From: Theocolax elegans
Taxonomy: Eukaryota; Arthropoda; Insecta; Hymenoptera; Cerocephalidae
Length of the DNA: 64,000 bases
Direction: 5' to 3'
Assembly (NCBI GenBank): GCA_026168455.1
Contig: CM047426.1
Span: 84,037,986-84,101,985, forward strand
Shown: in pieces, positions 30,601 to 43,300 of the stretch
How the letters are laid out: every line of letters starts with the position of its first letter
How positions within the stretch are numbered: the stretch's first letter is position 1
Notes under the pieces: model-generated
Seen by the model: only the letters and a program-made list of their open reading frames with translations
Told to the model about the DNA's origin: nothing
Database searches by the model: none
Program-made: the position numbers and the translations under genes

Positions 30601-33260
30601 GGATTTCTGTACAGATGAGTGTTATAAAAAAATATTCGTTTTTTTTTATTTGAGAACGGTGAGACTCGAGTTGCAGTTGTGTTCGTGCATGTGTTTGCCG
30701 TGCATCAATAATAGCGAAAATGAGAAAAAAATAAAATGAAGCGTAAAGAAAAGCGAAAAAAATGTAGCAGAAAAGAGGGTTGCGTAAGTATAATGCGGTC
30801 ACTGCAATGTAAAACAACACTCACACAAAATAAATAAGGAAAGTAATCTTTTTTTATTGATGTCAATGTACTTTTATTTACTACCCTATAATGACATTTT
30901 ATATACGTTTGGTACTTATATTTATTTATTAATATTTGACTATCGATCGATCGGTTTATTTTTATAAGATTTCAGTTGAACCAATTTATTTATATGAATT
31001 GAGTTTCCTTTGTATAACACAACATGCATGAATGAGACAATGACATTGAATTATCTCTTGATCAACGGAAATGCGAAAATCGCGACTATTACTAATCTGT
31101 AATATTACATCTGTGGCATTATATTTATACAAGTAGTTGAAATATAGATATAATGTAGTTGCAATTGTCACAGACGGTAGCTCAATTACGCAATTGACGG
31201 GACTCATGATGCACGCCGCGAAATATCAACGAAAGCGAATGTTTCGTGCGCATATGTACGCGATGATTCATCCAAGCGCGTGCAAAAAAAAAAAGAAAGA
31301 GACGAGAAGGCCGGGTGATCTTGGCTGTTGGTCATTCCGTCGTTGATGTGGCTCTCGTGAGCCGGAAAAAAGCGCAAAGGACTCTGTTGTGGATTACTCA
31401 CTTGAGAAAACATCCAAGGGAGTACAACTCAAACCTTATACTAAATCTTCTTTTTTTTAATCGAAATTATTTGGTTATCTATATAGTTTTGACGTTAGCG
31501 TATCGTCAGTAAGAAATTCAATTTTTATCTCTTGTATATGTGTTAATGTATCGTGATCCACTTGTTGCTATATATGTGTAAACAGATGTCATTTTATTCG
31601 GTAGATTTTTTTAACTTTATTTTAGACTCATGAGATTTAATGCATTTTTACTATACGATTTCCATCGAGTTTATATCTAATACATCGGATTATATTGCAG
31701 TATAAATTTTAACATGCAGTATGTAAATTCAATTTTATTACATTGGTTAGCGAATATTAATGGCGTATCAATCTCAAGAGTATCTCCCTCTAAAAGTTTA
31801 TAAAAGTTTTTTTCAATAAAATTAAGTACACAGGTATAGGTGTGCGTTAAACTTAGTCATACGCGTATCTACTTATCTAAGATATATAGACTTACTTTCT
31901 ACATATTTTACATCAAAGTAACAAGCTATATAAATCGGATGACCATGAAAGTGAACATCAGAATCGTTCCACTGAACTATAATAGTTAGAGCCATATTTT
32001 TACGCAAATTAAATGTATATTACTACTATGGTAAAATGTTGCTTTAAATGAAAAGTCTATCAATTTTTAACAATATGTTATAGTATATATATTTAGTCGC
32101 TCAAAAATCACAACTTAATTATAAATAAACGCTTAAACTATTAAATTTAACGATGATGTTTAAAAGCCAGGTGTGTGACAACTTTCAATTATAATAATCA
32201 TTTCGAAGTGGTCTCTGTATGAAGAAGGTGAAATTTATAATGAATGCAGATAATATTATTTATATGCACGTATATACAATTTTCTATTTTATTAGTAAAT
32301 CATGGAGTAATATAATTTGCTACAGGTTTCTACTAAATTTTTCTAAATGAAAATTATACTATTAATAGGAAATATATTTAATCGATAAAAATATGTAAGT
32401 AGATAAGTACATTACGGTTTACACGATACACCAAATAATGAAAAATCTCTTTACCTGGAATTACTAAATTATCTTGACTTACGACTTTTCCGCGTATTAG
32501 TAAATCGTAACAGCTTCATTAAGACGAATCTGTACTATAACTATCTTTAATCGTAAAAACGCGGCAAAGATTAAAGCGTATCATACGGCGAAATCCAAAA
32601 GGTAAAAGTATCTTCCTCTTAATTTGTCCTTACATACCCTAGAAAATAAGTGAGTATTTAACAAGGAAAGCTAATGCGAATGTCCAATACCTTCGTGGAA
32701 AAATACGTGAAATACGCAACATTTTGAAGAAAATTTACGAGCTTGAGTTTAGAATAAAACTAAACGAAACATTTACTATTTTGCTTTTTGAAGATAATAA
32801 TAAGCATGAAATTATTAAAAATAATAAGTTAAGTGCAGTATAATTTTTAAAATAAATCATGATGACAATGGTACATCTGCATACATAATAGAAGATGTAC
32901 CTATACTGTGTCCAGTTAGACTGGTTTAACTAGATAGAGACGTTGAATACGGTTATTCAATTACCTACGTAAATATTTCGTTTTATCCAATGTTTCATCC
33001 AATATATTTTATCTCAAAATATTTGTTTTTAAAGAAGTGATCATTTTGATGCAAAATTTCATTTTTATGAAGAATATCCCGTAAATTCAAAATAAAGCTA
33101 TTTTGTTTCTAAATATACATTTCAAAGTTATACTTTTGTACCGATTTTTTTCATTTACGTATATCTGATGAAATCAGTCTGTAAACAAAAAAAAACTCAC
33201 CAAAAAACAGTCTTGAGTTCAAATACATACGTAAATAAGTATATACTTACTTACTCTATT
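24605..33260. other. 3' UTR of FERM gene, then intergenic DNA
   Basis: The 3' UTR begins after the TGA. Candidate AATAAA poly(A) signals include 25586-25591 and 25602-25607, but many occur by chance in this AT-rich DNA, so the end is not fixed. Beyond that, open frames are short, AT-driven and without family features. GC-richer patches occur at about 26580-26780 and 31140-31430. No gene is supported on either strand. Confidence 0.5.
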
Positions 33261-33269
33261 TGATTCTTG

Positions 33270-33500
33270 GCTCCTCAGCTCGCACGTAAAGGTGCGCGCG
33301 CGCGCGCGTCATCTGTTTCTTTCTCTCTGCCTATCTCTCTTCCACACGCGCGGTCGGGCTCTTTACGAGTACTGGCGCCGCCGCAGCGCGTGTCAGTGTC
33401 CCTCGGACTCTCGACCGCGTTGTACGATCTTCGCGCGTGCGCATTTGATAGTTTCCGACTCGCCTTAGTTTTTATATTCGAGTTAACAGTATATCTATAA
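33270..33500 (+). promoter_or_regulatory. GC- and CpG-rich promoter of the myosin I gene (candidate)
   Basis: A sharp GC-rich island in AT-rich DNA, with a GC/CG alternating run near 33294-33308 and a TCAGT arthropod-type initiator at 33393-33397. It lies about 0.9 kb before the myosin start codon in the right orientation. No clear TATA box was seen. Inferred from composition and position. Confidence 0.5.
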
Positions 33501-33660
33501 AAAATAAATATACTTAAAATCGCGTTTTGCAAATATCGTAATTATTATTTTTTCCCTAAATCTTCATTTTCGCGTGTTTTATATTTTTATGTGTGCGTAC
33601 GCATTGTTATCGTAAATTGACAAGCAAATTTTTGTATAGTGTCAACATAGTAGATCGTTG
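33395..33660 (+). other. Candidate non-coding first exon of myosin I
   Basis: Runs from the TCAGT initiator to a strong donor TTG|GTAAGT at 33660/33661. It would be spliced to the leader exon that begins at 34088. Boundaries are inferred. Confidence 0.4.
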
Positions 33661-34087
33661 GTAAGTCGTGTCACTGTACGAGGGGTTAATTAACAATTAA
33701 ATAACTCAATATCCGTTGCATTTTTAATACATTAAATCTTATAGTACAATATTTATTTCCCTTAATTAATTATTTATTAATATTTACAAAATTAAAATAT
33801 TTATGGGTTTAATTGAAAATTAATGAATGTCAATGAGAAAATAGTATAAATATACCGGTAGCAGAAGTGATTAGGCCTGTAATCGTAATTGTGTGTGTTT
33901 AAACTAATAATAACAACAACTGGATAGAGTATTTGTCACTCAAAACTCGGGTGAATCACGATCGAAATTATGAGCTACGTGCTCTCATAAATCGCGTATT
34001 GATTCATCTATACGTATACCAATTACACCCTCTCGTACGTGCACACACGCACAAATCTGCATACAAGCAACAAATCTTATTTTCCAG

Positions 34088-34347
34088 TGTAACGGACCAG
34101 CCTATACAGTGATATACGTGCAAGTGAATGACAAAAAAAAATCATGAGGTTCAAAATTTTGGACAAAGCGAAAAATCCTTGAGGCATCTTTTATAAACGC
34201 AGACACGCATGTACATCTACACATAGGTACATAGAGCTGTATATATATATGTTCTCCAATCTGTAAAACTCGAAAGGAAAGCAAGACACATACACAAAAG
34301 TCATCAACGATCGTCGTATATATCAAGACACTTGCAAGGCCAGCAAC
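34088..34347 (+). other. 5' UTR exon of myosin I
   Basis: A good acceptor TTATTTTCCAG at 34077-34087 begins a leader that ends in the start codon at 34348. It contains upstream ATGs (for example near 34143), which may lower translation. Confidence 0.5.
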
Positions 34348-34350
34348 ATG
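34348..34350 (+). CDS. Myo1e: Myosin I coding exon 1: start codon only
   Basis: CAGCAACATG is followed directly by donor GTGAGT. Joined to the next exon it gives [11 protein letters not shown] in phase 0, the expected N-terminus for this myosin group. No alternative ATG sits in frame at the start of exon 2. Confidence 0.75.
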
Positions 34351-37300
34351 GTGAGTCGTCTACCAGTATATACCGGCGATTGATCTGTTTTATTTATTTC
34401 GGAACACACGCCGTTGCCATGAGAGAGGGGCAGGTGTTGCCGTTCATAACCTCAAATTGTATATAACTGGATAGCACATATATGTGTATGTACATCTATG
34501 TATATGTATACGAGAAAGTCGCGCGCGTTCAATGGTTTTCCCAAGGGCAAGGATGTCTTGATTTTTTGTTTACGTAGGTGGGAATACCGGTTGATGTATA
34601 ATCTTTTCTTCGATTCAAATACCATTTTTAGTCGTTCTTCTATTCTTTCCGCCTTTTCTCGTCCATGAATTACCTGATGCTTTATTTGGCGAATTTATTA
34701 TGGAATTGTAACAATACTATCGCGTTGATTCGTTAGTTTTATTCTAAAATTTACTAATATTTATATTGTATAAGATACAAAATGTGAAAAATATCAATAA
34801 AACTATAAACTATTCAGAATTTTATCGTATTAATTTAATGGCAATTTTATTATCAAAAAGTAATATTAAGTATTCCTAAATATTATTAATGAAAGTCAAT
34901 CGGCTAAGTTTGCGGTTACGGAAAATAGTGTTGGAAAATGTAGTAAACAAATATCGATAATATAAAATTCTTTTTATTTTCGTAATTAATTAAACTAGGT
35001 CTTTGACATAGATTTTGTATATTTTTAAATTATTGATTTAAAATACCTATGTAACTTTGGTAAAAGTCCGTTACCTTTTATTCGTGTCAATGTTGAATTA
35101 TAAATAAATATATAAGAATCGTAAACATTGAGAATTATTAGCTTATAGACGTGATAACCATATTTTTACGACTTTTTTAGTTACCTATTTTGTTTTGAAA
35201 GTAACATTTTTGTATTAACTATTTATATTACTTTTTTGATACTTTATATGAACTTGACCGTTGTAAGATATTAAATACATAAAAATTGATATATTAAAGA
35301 TATTATCATCAAACGATCGATTTTATTTATTATTCTTTATCTTTTATCTTTTGTTTGCTGATCCATACCTATTAAAACGATAGTTATATATTTCCAATCA
35401 GATAATTAGTCATGGTTTAAATATTAAAGATTAGATGATTAGATTTTTTCATATTTGCTAAGATTCGTCACTTTACGTGCTGTATATACAAGTGCGATAA
35501 AAAAATTTATATTTTTTTTAAATATTTGTCTATTGCAAAACTAAATTTTGACTTTCACCGATTTAACATTCAATTTTACGAAACAGAAATTTACTATAAT
35601 ATAATCGTATAAACATTCAATGATTATTATCAAGCAGTTTTCTTTTAATTTAATAATAATGAATAAAACACAAGTAATTTTAAGTATTCACATCTTTCTA
35701 CTTTGAAAAGAATGAGAATAACCGCAACAAGTGAAAGTTTAAAAAATATAATGCACATTCTTATGTGTATACAGTACATTAATTTTATTCATGTTTGAAG
35801 AATATACTTTAACTTGATAACGGTATTTACGCGTAACAAGTATATTCATTTTATTTATATCAATGTAAAAAATAAAAAATATTAACACTATTTAATCATT
35901 CCGGACATTATCGGTTCAAACTTAAAATTATTTTTACATTTAAGAATGCTGTAAAATATATTTTATTTTATAAAAAAATAGCCTTGCGTAACCACTTATT
36001 TTTAAAAATTGTAAATAATTACAAAGATTTGAGCACAATAAAAAATACACAACAACCGCAATGAAATAACCTTACAAGGCAGGAGTTTAAACTCGTCTGA
36101 CGTATTCAAAAAATTGTGAAAGCATCGTCGCGCTGCTACGCCGGCATCCTCACTCATTCACGCTTACTGCGCTCACGAACATTAGCACATATATTATACC
36201 TATATACAGTCACCGAGATCTTAGTGTATGACACACAGCGCAAAGGCGACGCGTTTGACGTAAGTACAATACTCACTCGAGAAAATCCGCGCATCTATAT
36301 AAGTGACTCTTTTTTCTCTTTCTTTTTTCTCATATATGTATCTAGGAAATTTGTGTCACGCTACTTAAAAACGCGACATTATCAAAGCAATGCGCGGTTG
36401 GTAAAAATCGTGCGCAAATTGAACACTTGCCGCGGATTTTCCGGAGCGTTTCAAATGGATCAAAGCGCCGGTCGTGAGGAGGAGTACTTGAGACGATATG
36501 CTATATATATATATATATACGTCACGTATTATGGTCTATTTGATTCTGTAAGAAACGAAGCCGTGACGACGCGTTTCCGCGTAAACAACAGTTTTTTTTA
36601 ATTAAATTTCGCGTGAAAGCTAACTGTATTGTAATTTAGAAATTGGATTTTTTCAAGTGTCAATATTTAAATGGATTTACCTTTGATATTGCAATTTATT
36701 ACCGTTCGTAGACAAAATATATTTTGGTTGATTTTCAACAATTACCACTAAATTAGGTTTCCATGTAGAGCAATTTAAGTAATTAGACTTTAATTTGCTA
36801 TGCATGCGTGTAAACAATTTAAATTATACTTTTCTATTTTATTGCAAAAAAGCAATAAATTTTAATTAGATGTTTAAACAGAAAGTTGATGTGTTCATGT
36901 AATTTAGTTAGATTTTACATATGAATTGAATTAAATTAATGTATGATTTTGCAATATTTTACATAAAAACAGAAAATGAATATTTACTTTAAAAATTATA
37001 ATTCCCCTCAGCATGTATTATATTTTGAGACATCTATTCCTAAAATAGACATTGCGAAATTATGAAAATGTGTTATTATATATAAATCTCATTCTATTCG
37101 CATAATTGGATAGACGATAGAATTGATCGACAATTTTAAACACATCGTAACCGACATTGATAATCTTCAGTACATAGTAACCCACTCTTTAAATTCGTCA
37201 TTGTTAAATGGGTTTTTTCTGTTATTTAGAGTTTTGTTGATTTGACCCACATTTTTGGTATATCAATATCGAGATTTTTGTTGACTTGATTCTTTTTCGT

Positions 37301-40300
37301 TTCTGTAATCGAAACATATACACCTATATTTATAAATAATTCCTTAATTATTTGTTTTGTATTAAGATAAATTGAAAAATTACAAATATGTATTTGTAAA
37401 ATAAATGAAGAAATATTAAAAAGAAAATAATAAAATAAAATAAAACACCGTTGGATAAGATTACGCATACAAAGTCTTCTTCCTCGTTTACTCGGGTAAT
37501 GACCGTAGGTCGAACACAGCAACGGTGTATACGTCTGCAATAGTTTCTGACAAAACCTTTGTTTTCACACTGTAGACATCGACGTCTACGAAATTGTTTT
37601 TTGTTCTCTAGCATACACATATACACATACACATACAAACCTTATCTTTTAGTTTCGCGAGGGACGAAGGTTTTAACGGGGTCGAAAATTAGCCTGCGCG
37701 AGGTGTTACCGCATGCTCGAACAATCAGATTATTCAACCATGTACAAATTTTTTGCTGTTCTTTATTTTCCAAACGAATTTCACACTTGTTTTGCTATCC
37801 GAAATATTGTCCTTTCACTAAACACAATGTGTGAAAGGAATATTTGCGCTCCAAATTTTTCGTGATTTTTATGTATATCGAATACAGTTTTTCCCTTGTA
37901 TTTTAGTTAATCTAATTGCAAAAATTGTATATTTTTGTATAATTTATGTTTTTATCATTCTCTGTATGTGTGTAATTTAGAAACTACTACAAAGTTTTAT
38001 TTGTATTTATTCCTCGAATTAAATTAGAAATTTCGACTGTACGTTTCATCGATAAATATCAAAGCAATCGTAGTTTTTCTTTCTAAACTATTCAAGACCA
38101 ATTACACAAATTGCCAATTTCTACTTACATACACAAAGAATTTGAATTACAAATCTATATATACGTATGCGTTCTCTCACGCAATCTTCGTTTACACGCG
38201 TATTGAATATACGTGTACGTATTCAAATTTTAACACTCCTTTACAAAATCCAACGTTTTAATAACAACTATTAAAAATGTACTTCACAGCATTCGTATTG
38301 TAAAAACGCGTAAAATCGCGTCTCTGTATCTCCAAAAAATTTTCCCAGTGTAGCAACACGTACGTGGATTCATTATTTATACATTTAAAAAGGCGCAAGA
38401 AAAGTCTAATATAATCAAATCGCGCGGTGGTCCGCGACTCGCCGTGAGAAAGGGAATGAGCTGCCGAGAAACGATCGGAAAGTGTATATATATATATATA
38501 TAAGCATGGTAATCATTGTCTGAGTTGCGAGAAACTGCAGGTGAACTAACCGAGTCTATTTTATCTCTCTCGAGATGACGTTCCGCCGCTTCAAAGGCAC
38601 GCAAACTCGACTGTTTTAACATCCCTCGAACGGCGACTCTTTCGTGAGAATGTAAATTGCAATACTTGTGGGTTTCGATTCAAAATCTACTGATTTATGT
38701 GCTTAGGATTTGTGAGTAATTATACACGATGATTAACTTTGAAGTGAGAGATTCATTACTTAATTATACTGTCGTTATGTGAGTATAGGTACAAGGGACA
38801 TATACGCGAAATTGCTGCTTATATATTGACGTCAATTTTTAATACTAACTATATTTTACTTTTACATTCAAATATTTGGTACTGTTTAATACGTTTTATT
38901 CTTACACTAACGTTTGAAAGTACAAATTGTATATTGATGTATTTTCTGGTAGCGCCGCTCTTTAAAGATTAAAACACTGAAAAGTAACACAATGAAAAAT
39001 TAAAAACTGTAAGAACGGAGAAAGCTCATGGCGGCCTTTAACGTCGAGTGAGATAATTATTACCGCACCAAGCTTCCGTTCGCTCCTGATGCATTCCGGT
39101 TTTTTGTGTTCACGACACGAGCGTTCTAAATGCGCCTCGTGCAGCCGCACCTCGGGAAATGAATGGCCGGAGAGCATCTGCCGGTATTACTTTTTTTCTT
39201 TCCTGATTTTTTGAGAGTGTTTATACATGCAAGATTCGTTCTTTTTTCAACTGCCTTAATGTATACCACGATCGCAAGAATAGATGATGATTTTTTAATG
39301 TTACACAAATATTTGTTCAGTAAAGAAATTGAGTGATAGTAACTCGTTCATTTTATTGTTTGTATGTGTACTTCCATTGATTATAGCTCTTCCACGATGT
39401 GGTGTAGGATACAAAACATTAGAAAATAAAACATAAAATAAGAATGTTAATATATTTACGAGTATTTCTAAATTAAGATGAATAACCTCTATAAGTCTAC
39501 ATTAAGTTTCGCACAAGTATGAAATAGTTTTTCATACGTATAATCAATGTCGTTCGTTGAAAGTGTTACTATTTATCGAGTCTAAAGCGGTATATGTAAC
39601 AATCTAGACGAACACGTGGGTCTCTTCCTCGCTTTTCAATTTAAATTCACAAACTGGATTACCAATGACCATCGTGGTGCGCAAGTAGATGAGTCATATC
39701 GGGAGCAAGACCGGCGTAACAGGTTCATTGAACTAGTTTCCCGATGAGGGAAACCTCGCAAACGATATATATCTACACACATACACACAAACGTGTATAC
39801 GCGGGTGTGCACGTGTGTGTGTGTGTGTTAGGCTCCCTTACACCGTCTTCTTTCGGTACTTTGACTCTCGTGCTTTTAATAATTACCGGCTTCGCGCATC
39901 ACTTTATTATGGAGTCACACTATATTCTCAATTTAGTTACTTTATCTTATCGTTGTTGAGAATCCTTTGTGTTTGTTATACCGATCGAGTGGAAAATTAA
40001 ATTATTATTTTTTTTTTACCCAGAAATGTTTAAGAGATAATAACTAAATGCATCAATTTTACTAATAAACGAGTTTTGATAAAAACTTTTAACTTTATCT
40101 TTGTTGTTTTTAAACATTATATAAGTTTTAAACGTTAAATTATCAGTCGAGTTTAAAACTTTATTAAATATTAGCGTTTAATCATAAAAAAATAAATGAT
40201 TGTACTTTAGAGTTATATGAATGTAGTAAGTAAAATTATTTTTATTCAAATAAATTGGTTTCGTTGCATAATACTTATTTATTTACGTTTAGATTAGGAT

Positions 40301-43300
40301 TAAAGGTTCATTTAACTACTTGTTTTACAACGTAAAACTTCAATGTCATATGTGTATCTTATCTTTGTCTACAGTATGTTTGTCAGTGAGAAGATTTTAT
40401 TGATCTTGACTTCTTGGTGAGTCAATTAAAATTTCCTTTCTCATGTATAAAAATATTGTTATAAAAAAATATATTTACATTTTACATTAAAACGTGAATT
40501 GTTGTTCTGATGTATTTAATTACGTTATTTGATTGTTACATCAGCTTAAAAAATTGTAAAATACCTTTCAAATATATACAAAAATAAATAAACCTATATA
40601 TTATAGTTCGTGACTCAAGAAACTGGCTGCGTTTGTTTTTAAATTGCTTATTATCTATAATGATTTTTTCACAGTTATACTCTAAAAAATAATAAGATTA
40701 ATGCACGCAATTTTAAAAAATAATCATTAGACCATTTAAATATTTATTTTTGTATCGATTTATGTATTGATTGATACGAATGAGTATTTAAACAAAACAT
40801 TTCAATGTATTAAAATAACTGATCCGTACGTCTGCTCTAAATACACCAACCAGACCTTAAGATTCATTGTTACTAGTTCGTTAATTAAATAGAAGAATGA
40901 ATTGTATATATACTAAGATTATTGTTTTACTAATAGCTTATTTTACTATTTACGATTAGGTTGACATTATAAATTATTTATTGATACATTTTTTTAGTTA
41001 ACCAAAGTATTTATTTTATTTAATATAATTATCATATAGAAATGTTGTTTTTAACTTACACTAAATAATGGCTTTCTTGTAAAAAGCATATTTTTTCAGT
41101 AATTTAATATTGATAAAGATTAACGTAATGTTCGCGAAGTGCATTTTCGCCTATAATATTTTACCTTATAAGTGAAAAATATAAAATATTTAGAATTACT
41201 TGTATTCATAATAATATATATTATACTATGATCTGCCGTATAAATACAGTGAATTAAAAAATAATTTGATGGATACAAACCTATCATTTTTTGTTATTAT
41301 ATAATTAATAATTGAATATTTCGTATTACAACTTATTATACGTAAATGCATATTTTTCAATTATACAATAGATAATAAGTTAATTTTAACATATACCTGT
41401 AGTGAAGAATTTATGTAATGCATATCTCGGTAACAAAACTCGTAATTAAAATCACGCTAATTACATTGAACGTATTACAAATTCGTTTATATTTATACGA
41501 TACAAATTTATACACTTAGCACTTATGAATGAAATATCCATAATCTCGTGGAATCGAGAACGCACACTCATATTCACGAGACGTCATCATAATCGTAGCG
41601 GCGTGCATATATACGGCTTGGTGTTCCCACAACAACAAAAAATGACACGCCACCTCTATTGTTTAAACGAGGAGGAATCCTGCACATCCTATTTCCCGCG
41701 ATGTCGAGACTAAGTGCCAAGGACCTAACGTTATACACAGCACTCCTTTTTTTTCTTTTTCATCTAAAATCGTCGCGGGCATTGTGCGTCGATAATTTCA
41801 AGCTTTCGTTGTGGCTACTTATGCAATTATATCGTTTTCCTTATTACTCGAGGTACAATTAGAAATAAAAAGTTTTCGTAAGGAGTTTAACGATCATTTT
41901 AATGAATCAATTAACGGATATATACTTCTGAGCATTGCATTAGAGTTACACACTAGTTTCATTACAAAAATCATAAAGTATATATACTTCTGAGTTTTAA
42001 ACGCGCATTTCGGTTTTATACGTTCCCGATATAAGATGATGAGAAATTATAGTACAACGTGATGTATTTGTAATTATTTTTTTATTAATAATTTTCAATT
42101 ACATAAGTAGTGTAATAAAATTGTGTAGATATTATAAAAAAATGTTACATACGTACGGAATTCTGGGTGTCAAAAGAAACCTTCTAACTTTGCGTAAATT
42201 AATAATTGTAAGTAACATATTTTATGTATTTTTTACAGTTATATGGCGAATGAAGTACTTTATATTAGATTAGATACAAAATTTAAAATTGAATAAAAAT
42301 CATATTAAAATATCGAAGTAAGATTATGCGAAATATTTCTTACGCTGTCGGAAAAATACGTTTAAACATATATGGAAACCTCTAATCATGGATGATTGAG
42401 AAAAATGAGAAATTGGTCATGAGTTATTTTGCGAAACTAGTATTCAATCATATTGTGTGCTAGGTTTCACCTATCGAATGCAACAAAATGGGTAAGGATT
42501 AAATACAGTTTACTCGATATTAAAAGTTGATGGAATTTTATAACCATTGGTAAAGTATTTCTTCAATAAGTTTATCTTTACGGCATTAACTTTATTCTTA
42601 TCAGTTTGATAATAAACTTGAAGCGAATGTATTGAAATATATTTACAGCTTCTTTAAAAATAATGTATCGCAAAAATACACCGATTTTATTCACGGTTGT
42701 CAGAAATGCAATATACCTTCATTTGAAAATGATATTTAAAGAATTAATGAAGGAGTAAATTACACGTTACTCACAATTGTGATTTCTAATTTGCGAAATA
42801 TTTTTAACGAGGCCACTTTCGCCGCAACGTAAACCTTGATAACTTAGTAGAAATTAAATTATAAGTAAATAATATTATTCTACTATAGCGTAGAAATTAG
42901 CTGTTAGCAATAATCTATACATTTAATAAAATATAGAATTCATCCTTCAGTGAGCACTAAATCGAGTTGATTCCAAAAGTGTTTTCTTGTTTCTTAAGAT
43001 TCAATATTACGTAATTTATGTACATGCGTTTATGCGGTATTTACCTCACGTTTCCTTTCCTATTTTTTATAAGACAAGATTCTAAAAAAAAGTGATAAAT
43101 TCTGAAAAACTTGCATGTAAAAGTACTTAGTACCTTAGTACCCTTAGTAAAAATTATTTGGGCATTCGTTCGGTATTCTTATGACACTTGTCCATTTTTC
43201 GGCTTACAAATGTTACATATTTATGATCAGATTTCTACCAGAGTACTTAATACTTTATAGGGCTGAATGAAATTAGAGATAGAGAATGCGTAGTATCCAC

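Noticed and set aside
36116..36601. 161-codon open frame in the long myosin intron
   Set aside because: Composition follows simple repeats (a run of alternating Tyr/Ile from TATA), no family motif, no splice context; likely chance.
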